Below, one piece after another: positions 8,001 to 11,500 of a stretch of 11,500 nt of DNA (position 1 is its first letter; every line of letters starts with the position of its first letter). The stretch is from Cristatella mucedo (lineage: Eukaryota; Bryozoa; Phylactolaemata; Cristatellidae). Location: NCBI GenBank assembly GCA_009760855.2, contig WPIO01000136.1, positions 581,001 through 592,500 of the forward strand. The letters run 5' to 3'. A model generated the notes under the pieces. That model saw only the letters and a list, made by a program, of their open reading frames with translations. It had not been told where the DNA came from and did no database searches. A program made the translations under genes and the position numbers.

Positions 8001-10445
8001 AAAAGCCAACGTTTTTTGTCTAAACATTTTGCTAATTACGGGCTTAGTGAATCGTGTTTATTCTCAATATTTTTGTGTTATAATAACAACATCAAAATCA
8101 AGTGCCGGCCTTACAGCTGCAAGTTCTAATGTTGGGTGCCAGAGAGAAATGTAATGGGTGACCATGGCTGCGATGGCTCGCTAGTTAAGGCGGTTGCTTT
8201 TCACGACCTTAGCCCCGAGGTCGTGGGTTCAAATCCTATGGTGGGAGATCATTTATCGCCACTGCAAGCGGTGATGATAGCCGTAAAGGCTCTGCTGTCG
8301 CTATAAAAAGAGGCTGTTGAATCAGCTAGTATTTTGTATCGCTTGCAGTCAAAAAAATGACTTTCGAAAAAACCACGGGGAACTTTGGAACTTTGGAGGC
8401 AAGAGCTATGACAAATGATCGACTAAAACTTTCAAAAGTTATCATTGGGAAATAGCCTATGGATCAAAACTAGATGTTCAGATGAAACTCGTTGTAAGAA
8501 CTGAGATAATCACTTGAAATGGTTGAGCTAAATACGTTCTTCTCTGGATCGCTAATACTCATTTGAATTCGTATCGGTTAAAGGTATAGGTCAAAGTGAT
8601 GCTTAAAAAAGCAGTCAGCGGATAGCGGCAAGTTACACAGCATTGATTTTTCACAATTTGCGTTGTTTCACTTACGCCACCAATATGATCTCTTATACCG
8701 CCATACGCCATACTTCGGAGTGTGTTCAAAGCCATATCTCTTGCAAGTTTAGCGCTTGAAAAGCTCTTTTTCTCTCGCATGAGGTGTGAGTGGTAAGCAA
8801 AGAGAAATCCCAGGGTTGCTGCAAAAGTATACAATCGATTAATATATCAAGCCACTATACGATGGCATCCAATAGGCGTTACCGATTGGCACGCGAAGAT
8901 GGCATATTTGGCGTACAAATCCGAAGTTCGGAACGCCGAGGGGCTCCTCGTAAGAAGTTTTTAAGATAGCTCAATGCCGTTTACACAATATTATACAGCT
9001 GATAGGGGGAGCAATGTCTCCACTGCGTGCAAATATTTAAGAGTAAGTGAGCTTAACGAAATGTGTCAAACGCCAAGTTCAATTTATTCCCATAAATTAA
9101 AGATGAGAGAGCATGCAAATTTGCTATCTGAACCAGTGCGGACACAGTACTGAAGTTGGAAGTGCGATTAATCATGCCGAGGACCAAGCAATCATCTTGT
9201 ACTCGTCCCATTGCCTATGACTATTTTTAGTCAGTGTACCAGTGATTTGCACGGCCCCTGCGTAAAGATGTCGCGATAAATCGTTAAGCGCCACCGGAAC
9301 ATTTTTTAGTTAAGGGGCCACTACATTTCGCATTCGCCCCCCCCCCCCCCTGCCACCACGTAAGAACTAACGTATTCGAGACGCGTCGCTCAAGGCAGCA
9401 ACGGCGGCGGCCTCGTTGTTGTCTCTCCTCGTCCGGCCAGGCCTGGCGAAGAGATACCAGACCTGCTTGGGAGCTGAGTGCAGGGCACAAGTGGCTGTGG
9501 AGCTGATTTCAGCCCGTCATCAAAATCTCTCGCCGACATCAAAAGGTCGCCCATTTTGCCGGTCCAGTTAGTACTGGTCTGTCGCTGAGTTCGTAAAAGC
9601 ATTGTCGAGACGGCCTGATTTGCGCACGGAGTGCGAAGCTGCCTTTTTCAGTGCACGTAAAACACCACGAAAGAAATGCTGCTTGCGTCCATCTGGCCTT
9701 GACCTTTTCTATAGGCGCTTCGTTCTATGCCAGAGTACCGCTCGTACTTTACGAGCGGCGCTCCATCGAGTTAATCGAGCCCCTTCGCGATCGAACGGCA
9801 GTGGGCGATGGCGCTTTGTCGAGCAGTCGCTGCTCGACAAAGTTGTTTCGAGCCACCGAGTCGCGAAGAACTTCGCTCGCCAAGCAAAGCAGCGGCTCTC
9901 TGCGCGGATACTTGCATGGCTGAGGAAACTTGGGCGAGCGCCCGAAGCCGCCGTCGACCGAGTCGTACTGCTTCGCCAGGGCGACAAAGCAGCTTGTCGC
10001 CCAGCGGTCGTCTGTCGGCGGGTGGGCGGAAGTGCCGTCATCGGCGTGACCGTGGCTCTCGACGTGCGGCGGCGCGACGTGTCCGTTGGCTGCAGCGCCG
10101 CGAGTCTCGCCGGCGCTCCCAGAGATCCCAGAGTCCGAGTCCAGGGCGTGCACGATGTTTTCGGCAGACGCTTGCAGGTCTGGCCTCTCTGAGATCCACT
10201 GGAGCGAGGCGAGCGCGCAAGCGAGAGCGTCGCGACTTGGCCGGGCACGCTCTTCAGAGCGGGAGGCACGCATCGTTGCAATCGCGCTCTCTCACCTTTT
10301 TGGCCATGCGTCGCAAGAGCACCTTCAGGTTTGGGTGACCCTTTTCGGCTGTGTCGTCTGGAGGAAGATAGGAGCAACCGTAGATAGGCTTGAGGTCGGG
10401 CGTCAGCCAGACATTCAGGGGCCAGCCTCCGTTACCGTTGGCAGC
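3618..10445 (-). CDS. SPATA20: SPATA20 homologue (YyaL/DUF255 family), internal part, four exons
   Basis: Four minus-strand exons (10296-10445, 9916-10198, 8676-8818, 3618-3722) splice to 681 nt encoding 227 residues without a stop. They carry family signatures in the right order: [17 protein letters not shown] (exon A), [12 protein letters not shown] (B), GGIRDHIGG (C), then GFHRYS, VPHFEK and DQAQLA (D). The family joins an N-terminal thioredoxin-like domain to an (alpha/alpha)6-barrel resembling AGE epimerases and six-hairpin glycosidases; its biochemical activity is not established. Vertebrate SPATA20 is roughly 780-800 residues, so this is under a third of the protein. The exons with the CHWCH-type motif lie upstream of the window, and those with the GGFYSAEDADS-type motif lie past its other end. 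No frameshift or nonsense change is visible, so a working gene is more likely than a pseudogene, although two signature motifs are altered. Expression and the exact splice sites are inferred. Confidence 0.93.
4143..4242 (+). repeat. GT-rich imperfect microsatellite
   Basis: About 100 bases of GT with GC and TT interruptions (GTGTGC, GTTTGTG variants). The alternating purine-pyrimidine pattern gives misleading Val/Cys and His/Thr open frames on both strands. In the sense of the SPATA20 transcript it is a CA-rich tract starting about 420 nt upstream of the exon D acceptor. Confidence 0.95.
4934..5062 (+). repeat. GA polypurine microsatellite
   Basis: A nearly uninterrupted AG/GA tract of about 130 bases with a few T and C breaks and a run of seven or more G at 5041-5047. 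The Arg-Glu-rich open frame across it is a repeat artefact. In the sense of the SPATA20 transcript it reads as CU. Confidence 0.97.
5934..5971 (+). repeat. Short TTCCATTAA-type tandem repeat
   Basis: Four degenerate copies of TTCCATTAA with period 8-10 (TTCCATTA, TTCCATATAA, TTCCATTAA, TTCCAAAA) in AT-rich intronic DNA. Confidence 0.7.
6130..6201 (+). repeat. Split direct duplication
   Basis: ACAGCTTGTTG occurs at 6130-6140 and 6181-6191, and CTTTTAAAT at 6157-6165 and 6193-6201, in the same order. This looks like an old local duplication in which one copy lost the middle part. Confidence 0.6.
8166..8328 (+). mobile_element. tRNA-derived SINE, copy 2
   Basis: The head has A box TGGCTCGCTAGTTAAGG (8174-8190) and a perfect B box GGTTCAAATCC (8226-8236), with an ACGACCT/AGGTCGT hairpin between them. 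The body ends in GCTGTTGAATCAGCTA, shared with copy 1. It lies in the long C/D intron in antisense orientation to the SPATA20 gene. A genuine tRNA gene is unlikely because the acceptor stem does not close and the tail is shared with another locus. Confidence 0.8.
8676..8818 (-). CDS. SPATA20: SPATA20 exon C: helix pair ending in GGIRDHIGG
   Basis: This 143-nt exon starts with two bases that complete a split serine codon (T from exon B plus CA), then adds 47 codons. The residues begin [11 protein letters not shown], matching the family segment directly after PKFP.P, and end [20 protein letters not shown], a strong SPATA20/YyaL signature. The acceptor is ACTTTTGCAG|CA (AG at 8819-8820) and the donor is GGTGGC|GTAAGT, close to the metazoan consensus. 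The charged stretch [14 protein letters not shown] forms the middle of the helix pair. Codon use is less G+C-rich at third positions than in exons A and B. Confidence 0.93.
8819..9915 (-). other. Intron B/C (1097 nt, GC-AG)
   Basis: The only exon ends that keep the frame and match the family across PKFPQP-S-TLGFLF put the donor at 9915 with the sequence GCAAGT, and the acceptor at ACTTTTGCAG. GCAAGT is the usual form of rare GC-AG introns: it fits U1 snRNA at every position except +2. The donor-proximal part (about 9380-9915) is GC-rich with several perfect hairpins. The rest is ordinary AT-richer DNA with a 14-base C run on the plus strand. I see no other gene in it. Confidence 0.82.
9337..9350 (+). 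repeat. Poly-C run (14)
   Basis: Fourteen consecutive C on the plus strand, so G14 in the B/C intron transcript. Its length is likely polymorphic and prone to sequencing error. Confidence 0.95.
9738..10002. repeat. Cluster of short-loop perfect inverted repeats
   Basis: Four perfect palindromes lie in about 265 bp: CCGCTCGTA/TACGAGCGG with loop 3 (9738-9758), CTTTGTCGAGCAG/CTGCTCGACAAAG with loop 3 (9814-9842), GCGAAG/CTTCGC with loop 2 (9863-9876), and GGGCGACAA/TTGTCGCCC with loop 6 (9979-10002). The first three are in the B/C intron just after the donor; the last is inside exon B. The segment is rich in CpG. Confidence 0.85.
9916..10198 (-). CDS. SPATA20: SPATA20 exon B: linker and start of helical domain
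   Basis: This 283-nt exon encodes 94 codons plus one base. It opens [20 protein letters not shown], matching the family helix after the thioredoxin domain (pattern W...R..L...AE.I..AL). It then runs through about 45 residues rich in Ser, Gly, Ala, His and Asp with no obvious fold. It closes with a helix ([13 protein letters not shown]) and the signature [12 protein letters not shown]. The acceptor is CTCCAG|TGG with the AG at 10199-10200. The last exon base is 9916, followed by GCAAGT. The segment is very rich in G+C and CpG, so long open frames occur on both strands; only this frame carries the family motifs. The low-complexity linker looks longer than in vertebrate SPATA20. Confidence 0.9.
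10199..10295 (-). other. Intron A/B (97 nt, GT-AG)
   Basis: A short intron between exons A and B, starting GTGAGA and ending CTCCAG. Its length is not a multiple of three and it has an in-frame TGA when read from exon A, so retention would truncate the protein. Phase 0 at both ends matches the family alignment, where the residue after the MAKK helix is the conserved Trp. Confidence 0.85.
10296..10445 (-). CDS. SPATA20: SPATA20 exon A: end of thioredoxin-like domain
   Basis: This 150-nt exon, phase 0 at both ends, gives 50 residues starting [20 protein letters not shown] and ending RRMAKK. GGWP followed by a hydrophobic strand and LTPDLKP is the cis-proline region of the DUF255 thioredoxin fold. 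The following motif, normally YGGTYFPP, reads YGCSYLPP here. The acceptor is an AG at 10446-10447 after a T-rich stretch. The donor is AAAAAG|GTGAGA with the junction at 10296/10295. Reading past the donor reaches a TGA after about 15 codons, which supports the exon end. The N-terminal border depends on the assumption that the previous exon ends in phase 0 just before AAN. Confidence 0.9.
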
Positions 10446-11500
10446 CTACTCGAATAAAATGCGTGGGCTAACTGCAGTGAGCACTTTCACCTCGAAATGC
10501 GTTGGGTCCTTGGAGCCCAAGCTCTTGAGCGCTCAGAAAATTATTCTGAAGCATCTCCGAGCTCACAAATTTGAACTTTTTCTAATGGAAATATTTGAGC
10601 TCAATGCCGGTCACTAATCCTGTTGAGCGCCCGCTCGTAGCGACGTCTCCCGTGCGAGTAGCCCACGACACGGCGTGCCTTGGGTACGACGATTGATTGA
10701 CGCTTGACAATTGACTTTGAAGTGACAGATAAAAATGACGCGCAAATCGCGAAAAGCATGTCCTTAAGCTTAGATAAGCTCATTCTGAAGAAACTTCGAT
10801 CCTATAATGATCCTATAATAATCCTATAATGACCGCTGCCAAATGTTCTACTGCAAGAGTATTTCCACAGCGAAGTTACCTTCGAGCTGGCGTATAGCCC
10901 TCAGGCTAGTTGCAGATGACTCAAGATGAAAAGAGTTAGATTTAACCTCCGATAATGACTTCTTCGGCTGACCGGCGGGAACCTCTTTCTAAGTAAAAAC
11001 CAATTGCATTCCATCCTATTATAAGCCGACGCTTTCTGTTTACCCATTCCACTAATTTAATGGATCGCGCTCAATCTCACTTTTGGTGCTATGATGACGC
11101 TGTACAAACAAGAGTCAGATTTTTCTCTGAGCTCTCACCGGGTAGTTCGTGCTGTTATTTACGACTTTTTACGCCTACATTTAAACTAGTAATTAGTCAA
11201 ATGCATTACGTAAATGAGTAGCAAGATGCTCGTGACCTCGGGTGTAGACGTCATCGGAGAGCACGGCATTGGCGTTGACCTTCGCTGTAGCAAACCTGAA
11301 ACTCGAGATTTGTGTGATCCAAAAAATTGACTGCCTGCGGATTTATATTTTAGCGTAGAAATCCCTTTGCAGCAAATTTAAAGCGCTTAGAAAGAGATTG
11401 AGTTCTCTGAGGGCGCTTTATCAAGTGCATTATTGTTATTATTATATAGCCCGAACGGTGTAATTTAATTCACCTCGGCGCGCGTGATTTCCTTGCGAGT
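10446..11500 (-). other. Presumed intron upstream of exon A, incomplete
   Basis: This sequence precedes the exon A acceptor (CATTTTATTCGAGTAG). I looked on the minus strand for the preceding family motifs (CHWCHMM and VDREERPDVD types) and found none, so the upstream exons are expected beyond 11500. It contains a three-copy 11-bp repeat at 10799-10831 and otherwise only short open frames without similarity I can recognise. Confidence 0.6.
10799..10831 (+). repeat. Three-copy 11-bp tandem repeat
   Basis: ATCCTATAATR is present three times without gaps (10799-10809, 10810-10820, 10821-10831), the copies differing only at the last base. It lies in the presumed intron upstream of exon A. Confidence 0.9.

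Larger units (their letters stand above)
3723..8675 (-). other. Intron C/D (about 4.95 kb, GT-AG)
   Basis: The intron runs from GTAAGT after exon C to TTTCAG before exon D, phase 0. It holds the GT-rich tract at 4143-4242, the GA tract at 4934-5062, small tandem and direct repeats near 5934 and 6130, and a plus-strand SINE at 8166-8328. Apart from these I find no coding exon: the open frames are short (about 100 residues or fewer) and resemble nothing I know. The stretch 5220-8160 is mostly AT-rich with no recognisable feature. Confidence 0.85.

Noticed and set aside
8166-8250. Genuine tRNA gene
   Set aside because: The A and B boxes are good but no closed acceptor stem is seen, and the sequence continues into a tail shared with other SINE copies.
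8862-8969. 35-codon basic plus-strand ORF starting MASNRRYRL
   Set aside because: It is too short, has no recognisable similarity, and neighbouring frames are also open. It sits within the GC-AG intron on the opposite strand.
9602-10192. 196-codon plus-strand open frame
   Set aside because: It lies antisense to exon B and the adjoining intron in GC-rich DNA. Its product is Arg/Ala-rich without motifs, and the opposite strand carries clear SPATA20 signatures.
9709-10377. 222-codon minus-strand open frame
   Set aside because: It runs in a different frame from exons A and B, crosses the 97-nt intron and both exons, and lacks family motifs.
10601-10783. 60-codon minus-strand frame with VVGYSHGRRR, as a possible upstream exon (VGYSTCHWCH region)
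   Set aside because: Only GYS matches; the CHWCH residues are missing and the rest does not align.
11214-11330. Short open frames on both strands near 11230, one with KVN...DDVY as a possible DREERPD exon
   Set aside because: The invariant DREERPD motif is absent and the spacing is wrong. The segment may instead be a worn SINE head (CCGAGGTCA).

Overview
The window looks like nuclear DNA from an animal, most likely an invertebrate. It is mostly non-coding. It carries a gene split by spliceosomal introns from 97 nt to about 5 kb, tRNA-derived SINEs, and long GT and GA microsatellites. There are no bacterial-style operons or ribosome binding sites. A parasitic flatworm (perhaps a tapeworm) is only a guess from overall texture; no marker in the window fixes the phylum.

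The one gene I can support runs on the minus strand. It is the middle part of a homologue of SPATA20 (spermatogenesis-associated protein 20, the YyaL/DUF255 thioredoxin-like family). Four exons can be read: A 10296-10445, B 9916-10198, C 8676-8818 and D 3618-3722. Their phases join exactly (0, 1, 0) into 681 nt, or 227 residues, with no stop or frameshift. They encode the end of the thioredoxin-like domain, a long low-complexity linker, and the start of the alpha-helical glycosidase-like domain. Upstream exons (including the CxxC-like motif) must lie beyond 11500 and downstream exons beyond position 1. I found neither in the flanking sequence. The B/C intron appears to use a GC-AG splice pair, with a competing GT donor 4 nt further on that would truncate the protein.

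Layout by increasing coordinate:
- 1-560: unassigned DNA with a short charged open frame on the minus strand.
- 563-835: a SINE and a SINE head fragment.
- 836-2033: no recognisable feature.
- 2034-2175: a minus-strand SINE.
- 2176-3500: unassigned, with a CA repeat.
- 3505-3600: a SINE head close to exon D.
- 3618-3722: exon D.
- 3723-8675: the long C/D intron, with a GT tract, a GA tract, small repeats and a SINE at 8166-8328.
- 8676-8818: exon C.
- 8819-9915: the B/C intron, ending in GC-rich, hairpin-rich DNA.
- 9916-10445: exons B and A, separated by a 97-nt intron.
- 10446-11500: upstream intron sequence with an 11-bp triplet repeat.

Most long open frames overlapping 9600-10460 are shadows of exons A and B in GC-rich sequence. 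The rest of the window has only short, unconvincing open frames.
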